NCBI RefSeq assembly: GCF_037975245.1
Contig: NC_092573.1
Span: forward strand, 22,723,265 to 22,787,264
DNA: 64,000 nucleotides
Direction: 5' to 3'
Origin: Apostichopus japonicus
Taxonomy: Eukaryota; Echinodermata; Holothuroidea; Aspidochirotida; Stichopodidae
The stretch's first letter is position 1; every line of letters begins with the position of its first letter. Below the pieces are notes generated by a model that ran no database searches, was not told the DNA's origin, and saw only the letters and a program-made list of their open reading frames with translations. Position numbers and translations under genes: made by a program. This document shows, in pieces, positions 50,101 through 64,000 of this stretch.

Positions 50101-52659
50101 ATATACTTTCTTGGCTTGGAACGATTTGAATGATTATTGTATATCCTTTTAGTTTTCCTGCCAGTAATACCAAAAGGATAAACAAATTATAAATAATACT
50201 TATAATAAACAAAAAATCTTGATGGGTGTTAATCAAATCGCAAACGTAATTTTGGAAAAGGATGGTATTGCATTTCATACAATGGTGTCATGCTCATTGA
50301 TTAAATTGTAAAAAAAGATGTTTCTTTATGGAATTGTTAGAATGAATAAAACATAACAAATATATTAAGAACACAAGCGTGAAGCTAACGTCATTGTCGA
50401 CTCTGCATTAAGCTGTAGCCTAATCGAGACATTTATTTTTTATTTTTAGAAATTAATTTTCAAAAATTGAAAGATGAACCTTTGACATTCAAATGCTTGC
50501 AAGTTCAGAAAGAATTTTTGTCTAATAAGGAGTTGAGAGTGACAATTGAGGTGAATAACGGGGTTGGCTGGGGTGATCGCAGGATTCAGGATTTTACCCC
50601 CCCCCCCTCCCTTCCCCACTTGCCCACTTCCCCTCCAATAGAAAATATACTAAGGCTGATCCATGAAGACCAAGTCCTACAAAGTACAACATCGCCAAAG
50701 TTTATACAATTTATTGTTCGTAAAGTACACCTATTGTTCGCAGAAATATACTCCTTCATTTATATGAGCGCGACTAGGTACTAGTTTCTAAAATGACTTC
50801 TGCTTCGTTTTATTTTCTATATTTTCTTTTCCAGGATCACGCCGCCTCTACTGAGGTAAATATTTAAAGATGATAGTACTCATATAGGCTTGATATGTCA
50901 TAGTTCTCTTTACGTACAAAAAAAGTTAGAAGAAGAAAAAACCAGTTTGAAAACAGGGGGTGAATTCAAGTGTATAATTTCTTTATCTATTCTAGTTTTC
51001 AAGATGTATTCAGACAAAACAAAAATGATGTTAGGAATGTGCCTTTACGGTTTAGTTAAGGTTCATGACTTCAGCTTCTTCGGTCTAAGCTTTATTGTTA
51101 ATATTAATATTATGTTATGTAAATTCATGTAACTCCTCATCTAAATGATAAAGAACACCATATGTTCTCGGTCATGCTTAATGCGTTATAAACTTGTTAC
51201 TTGCCTTGCGAGGCCATATATAAGTATGGAAACTTTCCTTTTGAGGTTTTGAGGTTCTATTCTAGGGGGCGGACCTAAGTTAATGTCTCTTTTTTGTGTG
51301 CTAGACTAAGTATTCCAGGCACTTTGACTGAAGAGCCTCATATGCTTCAAGGATGATATATAACTTACGCTGATTGAAGGGTTGTTATTAATTGGCTGCA
51401 GTAACATATCAAAGTTGATTTCGCGTCTGATGTAATCCTTTAAAGGGGTATTCCAATGGCAGTCAATAAAACACATATCTAATATAGAGGGGGAAATACA
51501 TATATTTGCCACAGTAAAAATAATCTACTCTTACTTATCTTATCCCCAACTCGAGATTTGGTTAATTGAATTTAACCTATTTTGACAGACTAAACCCTCG
51601 ATTCTTCAAGGGCTTGTCATCAAGGCAGATTTTCTCCAAAAGCCTTACTATCCTTTTATAACTTTCTGTTGATTTATCTTTGAAATGTGATACGTTTTGG
51701 ATGCTTTCTTATAGCTGCCAATGTTCTCTGCCGTTAGAATTTCATGCAAAAGCAACTTAGTTTTGTAGAATATTCCTCCATAAATGAGTGAGTGATATAT
51801 TATACAGGAAAAACACATGCGCAGCTGATGATTGCATTGGCATCGTTCAATTCTGCTGATGACGCGCTATTGTTTTAAATATAATAACCGAATATGAAAT
51901 AGAGGAATTCATATCTTGGACACACAACTTAAATGTTGTGGAGATGTGATTTTGGCCTATACAGGGGTAGAACATTTCCACAATAATTGTTGTGTTAAGC
52001 AATCTATGACATTCACCAGAATATCCCGATAAAATGTTAGCTTATTGATCTATGCGTCTGTATTAATGAACAAAGAAACCATTGCCGGATACATATACAT
52101 GAATTATCTGTGCTATCTTCGTTTTATCGATAAAATTGCCCCATTTGGTGAAAGTCATCTTTTGACGCTTCGCAAAATTCACGAGTAATTGCCACTGACA
52201 GCTGGGAAAGGGTACATAAGGGAAAACTTTTCTTGTGAGGTTTGGCCTCATCTTAAAAATGAGTTTGATTCAATTTTCAGGTCTCTTATATATTTGTCGT
52301 TTCGTTGCAATCCTATTAAGTGAAGTTTGGTTGAAATTCAACAGTACCCAGTGTATCCGAGATTTGTTGCCATATCCACAGTACAAAAGGGGAACCCAGA
52401 ATGCCACAGCTATACTAACCCCCCCCCCCCCCCCCCACCAATATCTAAACAGCTTACCTGCTTATATCTCTTATGGAATGAATTATATCATAACCCTAGA
52501 CTAGTATGTAGGACACATACATCCGGTTTTTCTTTCGCGAAATTCGTGGCATATGGCTTTGTAAGATAATTAGGAAAGATTTGTTTCTACTAAAAGAGAT
52601 GCGTTTAGCTGGTAATAAACACATTCACGTGAAGACATTAACAAGTTCGAGCCTAGAAC
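47111..52659. other. Gene-free stretch
   Basis: AT-rich; contains C tracts at 49791-49801, 50599-50608 and an 18-base C run at 52419-52436, plus one splice-bounded 21-nt candidate micro-exon at 50835-50855 listed among the findings. Confidence 0.45.
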
Positions 52660-52740
52660 TGATATACACACGCGGGATTCGAACCCGTGTCCTTAAATCC
52701 TGTATACTCTAAAAACTTGAGTTATCAAGCTGGTGATTGT
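52660..52740 (-). mobile_element. Possible tRNA-derived SINE fragment (minus strand)
   Basis: On the minus strand a good B box, cgggttcgaatcccg (52672-52686), follows an A-box-like agcttgataactcaag by about 35 bases. The stems of a true tRNA do not all pair by eye, so a SINE or tRNA pseudogene is favoured. Confidence 0.35.
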
Positions 52741-54773
52741 TGGTATTAGATAGCTTATTTTCAGCGATAGAGGAGCGAACTTGGAAACAAAATGGGTGAT
52801 GTTTGTAAATAGGAAGGTGACGGTGGAGGATGTAGGAAGAACGACGAGTAGGGCTACAAATGTGTGCCTCGGTGCAAAAGAAACATAATTCCCATACTAC
52901 AAATAATTGTTTAAGTTTCGAAACTGACCCACCCACATCATTCGTACACCCCATACCACACCGACCCGACCCGACCCGACCCCCCCACCCCACCCCTCAC
53001 AAATTGTCTTATACTGTCTCCGTGAGTGATAAACGTTTGAAGGTTAAGCGAACTACACCCCTAACTTGGTATGATCGAAGGGACATCAGCCTTTATGATG
53101 TGGTAATACGAAAGGAGAACTAGATCGATTTCATAATTATCATATCACCTCTCTGACATGGATAGATGAACTGCGCACTAGAAATGAAGCAATAATATAT
53201 ATTTATACAGGCGTGGTATTTTTAGTTGTAAAAATTCAAAGATAAGTTAAATTATTCATCTCGTGTTATTTCTCTCGCACTGACACTTGATAGGTCTGCG
53301 GCTTAACACGGGCTTTCTGCCCCATACACTATAAGTACCGTATAGGTCTATTCAGTTCTATGATGACATACCAGTAAGGTAGGTAGCACTCGCTAATAGG
53401 TATATTAGGACTGCTGTCGGTAACATGTAGGTACCTACGTACGGAAACTGTGTAGAAAGGACATTACTATGACGACTTATAATAGAAAACCAAAGAAGAA
53501 CAAAAAATTACCCCTTTTTCGAAGTACATTTACAGTCCAAAAGTGTTAAATATGAAAAAAAATTGGTAAAAACGTCAATTTGAAAAAAAAAATATATATT
53601 TCACGCTATGCAATAAACGTGCTTAAAATCATAAATCTTAAATAACAAGTTTGCATACTCTCTTCCATCTAAGAAAAAAAAATGTCTTTAAAGATGTAAA
53701 AAATATATGAGATATACTTAGTTACTTTACAACGCGATCAAAATGTAAACAAATAAACAAATATGATTTTAATGAAGTTCAGTGCGGCACTTTTGATGAT
53801 GGTAAATTAATTGGATAGTTTGATATTACATAATGACGTGTAAAGTCCACATTACCAAACCGATCCCCATGGACAAGGTGGTTGCGAAGATATATGCTGT
53901 AACCACGCATAATTCCAACTATGCTGAAAATTAAAGCTATATACTGATATTAAAAATCAACATGATATGTAGACTCGATATCGCCGTCACTTGGCTGATG
54001 GGCTCAGCGATATTTCCTGTCTTCAGATTCACTAATATAGTAGAACACAGACGTATGGAATCAGGGTAGGTGTCCCAAATCAAGTGTAACCTTTTCAAGA
54101 AAATGATATTTAATTGCCCTTTATAATTTAGCCCTTGAAAACAACCCTGCTAAAGGGAGAATTTGATGTCAATTTCTCTTTCTTATTTTAATAAAGAGTA
54201 GCCTCGAGAAATCCGAGTGTCTTTAGTTTTCGCCATGACTGATAAGGGCTTGATACTCCGTCGGCCATAGGGTCCTTTTTTTTGCGTTGCGTGGTTCCAT
54301 TGTTTCACTAATCAATGATCAATCTTGTTTAAAAACAAATCCACCTGAGAACCAACCCTTCAGGATAAGACAGACATCGAGGAGCCTAGAGGTGGGTACA
54401 TGCACAAAAAGTAATTACTGCACTTGCTCGCTTTCTGTTGACCGCCGGTTTCTCGGGGATTTCGCTTGATGTACACACATTGGGGAAATGTTGAAATCAG
54501 AGGACACACATTGTATACGTAGATATATATTGTCGTCCGGTACTTCTCAAATCTACGTAGCCTGGTAATTGGAAATGACATTCTTTAGGAAGGTAACATG
54601 AACAGGACAAGAAACGAAATGTTGAAATCGGTGGACGGGAGGGTACACTAGGAAGTATCAAAAAGATGAAAGAGGGAAAATAACATCACCATGATTACCA
54701 TCTTTATCGATGGTTTTAAAGAAACATTTTGTTTGACAATTCTCTGATATTCTAGGATTGAAGTATGATATGA
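52741..54773. other. Gene-free stretch
   Basis: AT-rich; includes a small cgacc repeat with a C run at about 52963-52990. Nothing else supportable. Confidence 0.45.
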
Positions 54774-55361
54774 TCACATCATATCATATCATATTATTTC
54801 ATTTCATTTCATTTCACATCATATCATATCACATCACATCATATCATATCATATCGTATCGTATCGTATCGTATCGTATCGTATCGTATCGTATCGTATC
54901 GTATCATATCACATCACATCACATCACATCACATCATATCATATCATATCACATCACATCACATCACATCATATCACATCATATCATATCATATCATATC
55001 ACATCATATCATATCATATTACATCACATCATATAATATCACATCACATCACATCATATCATTTCATATCACATCATATCACAACACATCATATCATTTC
55101 ACATCACATCATATCATATCATATCATATCACATCATATCATATCATATCATATCATATCATTTCATTTCACATCACATCACATTACATCATATCACATC
55201 ACATCTCATCACATCACATCACATCATATCATATCATATCATATGATATCATACCATCATATCATCACATCATATCATATCATATCACATCATATCATAT
55301 CATGTCACATCATATCATATCATATCATATCATATCATATCATATCACATCATATCATATC
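54774..55361 (+). repeat. Pentanucleotide satellite (ATATC/ACATC/GTATC variants), about 588 bp
   Basis: About 118 five-base units ending in atc, mixing catat, cacat and a pure block of ten gtatc units at 54856-54905, with a few tttca units. The long Ser-Tyr-His-Ile-type open frame over it is a translation of the repeat. Confidence 0.97.
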
Positions 55362-56246
<885 letters not shown>

Positions 56247-59040
56247 TGCGTTCGGAGACCAGTTTCACCGAACTGAGAGTTATTACCGAGTATTACTCAA
56301 AAGCATGTACGGATCAAGGACTTCAGAAAGGGAGAGAGTGTGGCTATGGGATGTGTCCCTGGGGTCTTCGAAGCAGACTCCCGTGTAGGCGGGTGGGTGT
56401 GAGGTTCCTGCCGAGAAATATGAAAAAAGAATGAAATTTTAGACGTCAAATGGTATGTATTCTGAAGCATGTTAAGACTATAAAATTTATTTCTATAATT
56501 AGTTCTAACGCATGATTGTGCTAACAACTACTTTTAATATGCTGTGAGTTTGAAAATGGGTGTTGTGGGGACCGGAAGGGGAGGGGGTAGGGGGCATATC
56601 CCACATGCCCCTGTATCTACGCCTTGATACTAGATTGTAATAGCTCAAACTGATATATCCCCCTTTTTTGTTTTGTACACCAACTTTGTGTCGCCATCCC
56701 AAACAAGGACACGATTTAGAATGAAAGCGTAAGAGATCAATCATTTGATGCCTTGTTTAAACTTACTAAAGTCTTTTATCTACACCATTTGGGACACTAT
56801 GGCAGTAATTCCTTATCATAAGTCACACTATAGGTTGGCATCGCTGCTCCTATAAAGGAACGTTTTGATTTAATTTTGAACATTTTCAAAATTTGCTCCG
56901 TCCACCGAAATGTTCGTTGTATTAAAAAATAGTACGTTTTCCCTACAAATTGACATAAATGCAACATCTTATCTGTATAGCCGTTTCTGTTGACGTTTAT
57001 CTGAAGGTATAACAGTTACTTTTAGGTTGAGACCTGTAAGATCATACCAGGTACTCTTGCACCCATGAACCACCCGCTCAGCCCCCCCCCCCCCCACCAC
57101 CACATCACCAACCCAGCCATCCAATCATATAGCTATTAAGAATCATCTTTTAACCAATCTTCAAGTCGTCAATAGTCGTGGAAATGGTACACAGCAATAC
57201 ACATTTCCCACTTCATTGCTTTGCCTTTCTTTTATATAGAGGGAATGTTGAGGAGGGATGGAGGTATACCGTGGACTCCACGGTTGGCTGACAAACACTT
57301 TGACAAATATATTATATTGTCCTTCACCTGTTTACACAAATGATTTATTTTTTGTATTGAAACTCAGTCACGTTTTCGACTCAGCAAACTTATGAAAAGC
57401 AGTCAAGAAATATATAAAATTGGACGTTGGGAAAAAAATTGGTCCATGTTTACTTTTCATGATTTTTAACAATTGGAGGAAATTATAACAAAAGAGAAAG
57501 GGTCTGAGTGGTTGCGATTTTTCACACTATGATTTCGAATGGTATTCAAGGTACTAACAGCATGGTGTCTCCAAAAATCACAAATTTTCTGTCTGATTTT
57601 ATCCCATTAGTAAAAAGAGGAAAATATCAGCGATTTTTCAAATCGAAACCTAACATCCGAGACAAAGAGATTAGAGGTATGTCAATAGTTATACTTTGGA
57701 ATATACTCAGCGAATCGAAGCCTTTATTTGAGTTACTGATTCTGACCTCAGGCCATCTTTTTTTAATATCAATTACCAAGTCAAAAATCTGCGATTTGGA
57801 AGAAATTCGAATCTTTTTAACAAGTAGTAACATAGCCCGCGGCAATTTCTTTGAACAGGTTCTTTTAATCTCAAATAAAGGAATGCGGATTTTGTAAAAA
57901 GGATTACGAAAGCAAAATATTTGTTCAAATCTACAGAATTAAGTTCGCGAAGTACGTTCAGAAATGTGATCTACTTTCATTGAGTCTTTTTTTTCCCCTT
58001 CTATTTTTGGTCAAAGAAATCAACTTCAAGTAAAGGAATGTTCTCCCCCACTCCTTCTATTTTTCTTTAAATTTGTTTTCTTCTTGAGAGATGGATTACT
58101 CTACGAAAGCTTAGTATCTGGTTAAATCCACCAAGGTCTTGGAAAATGTTTGCATATCATTTCAAAGAATTGAAATCGATTGTGTTTTGGAATGGACACT
58201 TCTTTTGAGTCATTGATTTATTCTTTCTCTCTTTTGATTGATGAAATTATAAACCGAAAAATAATTTTGTTGAAATAGGTCTGTCTGAATCAGAACATGT
58301 TGTTTTTCGATAAATACATAGACAATTGGTTTCTTTTGACTATTGTTGTTCTTGTTATTAATAACTGTTTTGAATAAGAGATTTAAATAAATGATATTTG
58401 ATATCTATAGATATATATATATATCGGTGGTTTTGGGTAGTTTACAAACATCGTATCTGACTTATCAATCATACACCAGCTTGATAACAAGAAAATAAAA
58501 TCCAAACTATCTGTCCTTGTACCACATCTCACTTTTCAAATATATATTTGTCTTTGTAAGCAATAAAAGAGAAAATAAAATCAAATGAACCAGCAGCAGA
58601 GTGGAAAACATGTCTTTGTAATAATTATTCGTGACAGTTCGCTCTTATGAGTCACTTTTGATGTTGCTACATTGCCATACGGATATCTATAGCAGTTGGC
58701 GAGGCAAGGTGAAGCTGTGTACCCATATAATAACCACAAGCCCCACCACAACCTTCCCCGTATAGTTTCAACCTGACCTGCAATAATGTAACAAACTCTG
58801 TTGCCTTTGAGAAAGGTCAGGTTATGACTATACAGGCTGCTACCAACCCCGCAACCCCCACCAACCCGACAGTCTGGACCACTCTGTACATACAATCATC
58901 CATTCTTCTTTGTCTGGTTCCATTGTTTCCATGTGCTGACACCAGTTAGCAGGGGTGAAATGCCTTTGTATTCTTGTATGAGCGGTTCAAACCTTGTCCT
59001 ATTCTGACCAAGGAATGTCATATTGCTAGGCTATATAATG
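56247..59040. other. Gene-free stretch
   Basis: G tract near 56576-56596 and C tract near 57080-57094. A 129-codon frame at 57508-57897 begins at GTG and has no family resemblance, so it is not called. Confidence 0.45.
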
Positions 59041-59893
<853 letters not shown>

Positions 59894-62800
59894 GGCAATT
59901 AAGCTGAATATATATTATATATATATATTTCTGCTTCTTTCTCTAGCCCTTTTCCTTTTTTGTGAGGTCCGGTAGGATTGAATAAAAAAACTGTTCTGCG
60001 AATAATATTTGTCAACGAATTTACTTTCTATTCAAAATTGATTGGGAGTACTATCCAATAACAAAAATTACTTTATCCTGAAATCGAACAAGATTATAAC
60101 TTTTCGTTATAATAAACCACTAAATTTTCAAATAAATTTACACTCCCTTAAATAGGTTAGGCTACAAGCCTATACCTATACTAGCCTATACCTTATGTCA
60201 CATTATCTTCCTATGTATTCTATATTAGGAAAAATCATTGTTCAATAAATCTATATGGTACGCAATAACTCGGTAAATCAAATATTAAGCTTTTCATGAC
60301 AATTTAGGGTAAGTAAATATCAAGGTAGAACCGGCATGTAAGGTGTGCTCTTAGCACTTATTGTTCCAAAACCCGAACACACAAGTTACCGATAAAAGTT
60401 TTTGAAGTACTACAACAAATTTATCTGACGTAAGAAATGGAGCAAAGTTCTGCCTGGACGGTTCCCTTGTGTGACAAAGTTGACAGTAAAGATTTTCACA
60501 AAGATGGTCTCTTTTTGTTTTGGTAGATACAATCAAAACGCAAGCATGAGTCTAATTTTAATTTGATCTAGTTACCTTAAATCAACAGCTTTAACAAATA
60601 CGTCCAACCCAGATAGGAACAGCACAATACCTTGGTGACAACATATTAACCTGCAACAAATATTCGGCTTTATAGAATAAATTCATGGTAACTCTTGGAA
60701 GATTGAGGACTACAGGACTTTGGAAATTAAAAGCAAAAGCTGTCAAGTTAAATTAATACATCAAAGAAAGTGATGATTGATCGTGTGGTTAATTTTAAAT
60801 GCATATTATCGACCGCTAATCTTTTTTACATGTTTACTTAATGGGGCATCGCATTAAGACTTGGAGTACATTTTACATCAGGAATATGAAAAAGAAAGGT
60901 TGATGTCATACTGGATTACAAGGTATCAATCACTGCTTGTCAAAGATAATTGTTGCTAAGGCATTATTATATTTCACAACTTTCTGATAAAGTCGCTTTC
61001 GTTATACAGGTGAAAAAGGTGCAGGACAACTAAGCCTTTACAAACTACGGTTCTTGACAAACGCCACTGCATGTTGTGTGTCAGTAATAAGCTGTCCAAT
61101 TTGTATGCTCTTTTGATAACAAAACATATGATTGTCTCTTCCAAAGGGCGAAATATAATCGAGCCTCGTGGGCTCGGAGGAGACAGGGAACGGGGGAAGG
61201 GGGAACAGGAGGGGGTAATGCTGTATTATACCTATTTTTGGCCTTTATTTTTTTGTTGCGGGTCAATTTCAGAAATGATGCCCAGACCATGAAAAAGCTT
61301 GATCATACACCCTCTACAATCCGCCTCACAACCACCCTCTGAAATATCCGCCTCACAACACCCCCACCCCCTCCCTCATGATAGGGTATTCTGTTTAACA
61401 CATGTGCAAATAGTTAAGGGATACTAGACGTTATATCGCGCTAATTAGGGTATACAGAGTCATAAAACAGATGAGCTTTCAAATCTTCTTCGGGCTGTTT
61501 TAATATCATGAATGTTGCACAAAATGAACAGACAGGGGTGGAACCTGGGGGGGGGGCAAATAATGCAATGGTACAGAGGAGGGGCAGGAGTGGATGGTAC
61601 GTGGAATTCAACATTAAACATTAATGTCATGTTCAGTACACATTAACACATGAGGATACAACGCAGAGGTCATGCGACCTTCCTATAGGTACGATGTAGC
61701 CTGAAGTGGATAATGCAGCACTGAAAAGGAGCGAACATATAAACCAAAGTTGGGTCGTTGGTGTAATTTTCACTTCCTTTATTACTCGTGAATTTATTGT
61801 GCTAATTTAAGATTTTTGGGAAAATTGTTGATTAATGGATGACTAATTAATCCGATGACTAAAATTTGATTGTACAGTTAAAGTGCTCACTGTGAAAGCC
61901 TGCAAATTTTCTGCATCTTTCGATCATATCCACTGTACCTCATAGAGTATTTAATATATATAATTTTTCAATTGGTAATTCAGGTGGTATTTTGTTTAAT
62001 GCATCTGGCAAAGCATGAGAGTGAACGATATATCATCACGCCAATTCAACTGAAAATGCGTTTCTTTTTCTTTTGTAATATTTAAATTTATTTAAGTTCA
62101 CAGAGGACAATAATATTTCTACAAACAAGATACATTTTGATAATTCATTTCTTAAAATCACAGAGAACGGGCCGTGACCGCTATATCAAACATTCCAAAT
62201 GTATCAAAGTTACAAGGATAAATCAACAAGAAGATTAAAAATGGGAAAGTAACGCTTCTGAAGTACATTTGCTGGCATCACAGACCACCACAGACAAAAG
62301 TTACTAGTGTAGTTTTTGAACAACATCTATTTTGAAAATTCAATTGAAACTTGTTGATTGGTCGAAAAGATAACCTTAAAAAGAAATATAAGAGTGGAGA
62401 AAAACAAAGTTATGCGTACTGCATTCATAGAGCCAGAAATTATGCCGCAACCCTGCCTCACCCCCCCCCCCCCATCACCACCCCAGAAATGTAAAATCAA
62501 GTGCGTCCATAATTTGGCGCTTGGGGGTAATGTATATATTAACTTAGAAAAAAAAAGTATACCTGTGCAGAACCTGTGGAAAAGATGTGATAAACTTGAT
62601 TCCATATTTACGTTAATTTATTTTATAACAATTCTGAGTGAATTCTGTCAAACACCAATCGCGCCCGCCCGCTTGGATTTTTTGTCTTTTCGATCAGTTC
62701 GAGTCAGTTGTATGGGTGATGGGTAGTTTCCAAATTTGAATTGTCTTAACCAGGGCGAGGTGGTGACGTGTTCTAATTCCATTCCATGTTCAGCAAGTAA

Positions 62801-64000
62801 ACACGAATGAGTTGAACACAATTACCGAGAGGGATAACCCTCAGCTACTTATAGTTTGATGATGGTCGGTTTACCAATCTTTACCTGGATGGCCTAGAAT
62901 CGTGTCTCGTTCAAACGTAACGTCACAATAGATAACGTGGGCGAAACAAAAAAAAAACAAAAAAATGCTCAACTTTAAAGGGTGTATATGTTTTCAAACT
63001 TAAAACAAAACAAAAAAAGTTGGAATACTTTTAAAATAAATGCAAAGAGATGTTTTGTTATCGTTGATTACTTTTTTTTAAATAGAGATTTGATTAACTA
63101 GTGATGAATTAGAATGTGTGGGTTTTTTGCCAGCCGTTTCTATCTTTCAATTTTTGGAGCATTTTTTGCGGAAGTATCTGAAGAAAGTTTGGATACGGCG
63201 CGCAACCTTACGAAGAGGAACTGTGCGCCATAACTAAGGTAATCCCCGCCCACCACGTGTGATTATTTGATCTATGACGTACCCAAACCAATAATATAGT
63301 CATGTCTTGACTGGCTGATTACCAGATCATAAAGTATTCGCAGAAACCAACTGTACGTTTAAACATATTCTATAATATCATTTTTGGTTATTAATAAATA
63401 TATTTGTGCGTTGATCAAATTTGTTTCAAGTGATGTGTATTTAAAATAGGGCTATATTATGAAATGAATTATGAGTTTCCTGTGATCAGACGATAGCTAT
63501 GACCAATGCTAAATTTGAGAGAGGAATGGGGATAGACGAAAACTAGAAAGACGTAACGTAATTTAAATTATGGGCCGAAATCTATAACGGTCTGGTCTAC
63601 ATTGACGTCAGGATATTATTTGAAAGTGTAGAATATGTAGAAGCAGTGACGTTGCAAGAAGCAACAGAGCCCGGTGCAGCAATAGGAATGGAGGGACTAG
63701 ACATTCCCCAAAGTAGTCCAACCATGATATTGACAATTTCCCCTAGTTTGACCATACAAATTACATGGGGCCAATTTAGCCTCCTGACTACAAGTTTTAT
63801 ACCAACACCAGCCGTTACATCGTCCTAAAAGTCCGTGTACAGGTGAACTATAAAACCTAACGTGATATTTATGGGTCTTCCAGTAGGATCAGTGCGTAAA
63901 CCTAGCAGTGCGACTGCAGGTATATCGGACGCTGTTGTCTTACTGATCTGCGCCTTGCACGCTGTATTACAGTGATGCACGCTGTTGTATGATGTTCAAC
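59894..64000. other. Gene-free stretch to the window end
   Basis: AT-rich, with G tract near 61548-61557 and C tract near 62460-62473. No coding segment with family resemblance was found. The last 500 bases are less AT-rich but show no clear exon. Confidence 0.45.

Noticed and set aside
54758-55036. Open frame rich in Ser-Tyr-His-Ile
   Set aside because: Direct translation of the pentanucleotide satellite.
57508-57897. 129-codon open frame
   Set aside because: Starts at GTG, has background-like AT-rich codon use and no recognisable domain.

Overview
This is a eukaryotic nuclear window from an animal. It is AT-rich, intron-bearing and full of microsatellites, minisatellites, long C/G homopolymer tracts and short DNA transposons. 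The gene set (tetrahydropterin synthase, an mTERF protein and an intronless forkhead gene of the FoxB class) together with the repeat style suggests a marine invertebrate. A deuterostome such as an echinoderm is my best guess, but the sequence alone does not prove it.

Layout. (1) 1-4899, plus strand: the 3' four coding exons of 6-pyruvoyl tetrahydropterin synthase (PTS); the first coding exon lies outside the window. (2) 9376-6078, minus strand: a four-exon gene that I assembled from splice sites and reading phase. It encodes a 229-residue single-pass membrane protein with a long acidic tail, and I do not recognise the family. It converges on PTS. Its introns and upstream region carry two interlocked inverted pairs of short repeats (one a clear hAT-type MITE family with 8-bp target duplications) and a foldback palindrome. 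(3) 14247-15437, plus strand: a single-exon mTERF-family mitochondrial nucleic-acid-binding protein, probably with an upstream non-coding exon. (4) About 15.45-36.6 kb: no supportable gene, but several tandem-repeat arrays and another hAT MITE. (5) 36611-37696, plus strand: intronless FoxB transcription factor. (6) 37.7-64 kb: no supportable gene; a degenerate pentanucleotide array of about 0.6 kb (54.8-55.4 kb) and a perfect TATC array of 853 bp (59.0-59.9 kb).

The genes do not form a pathway. PTS acts in tetrahydrobiopterin synthesis, the mTERF protein in mitochondria and FoxB in embryonic patterning. FoxB sits alone in more than 45 kb without other recognisable genes, as is common for developmental regulators. 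I saw no prokaryotic-style system, CRISPR array, viral gene or transposase ORF. The most unusual items are the unrecognised acidic membrane protein with its repeat-laden introns, the Cys/His cluster in the FoxB tail, the fused last exon of PTS, and the repeat architectures.
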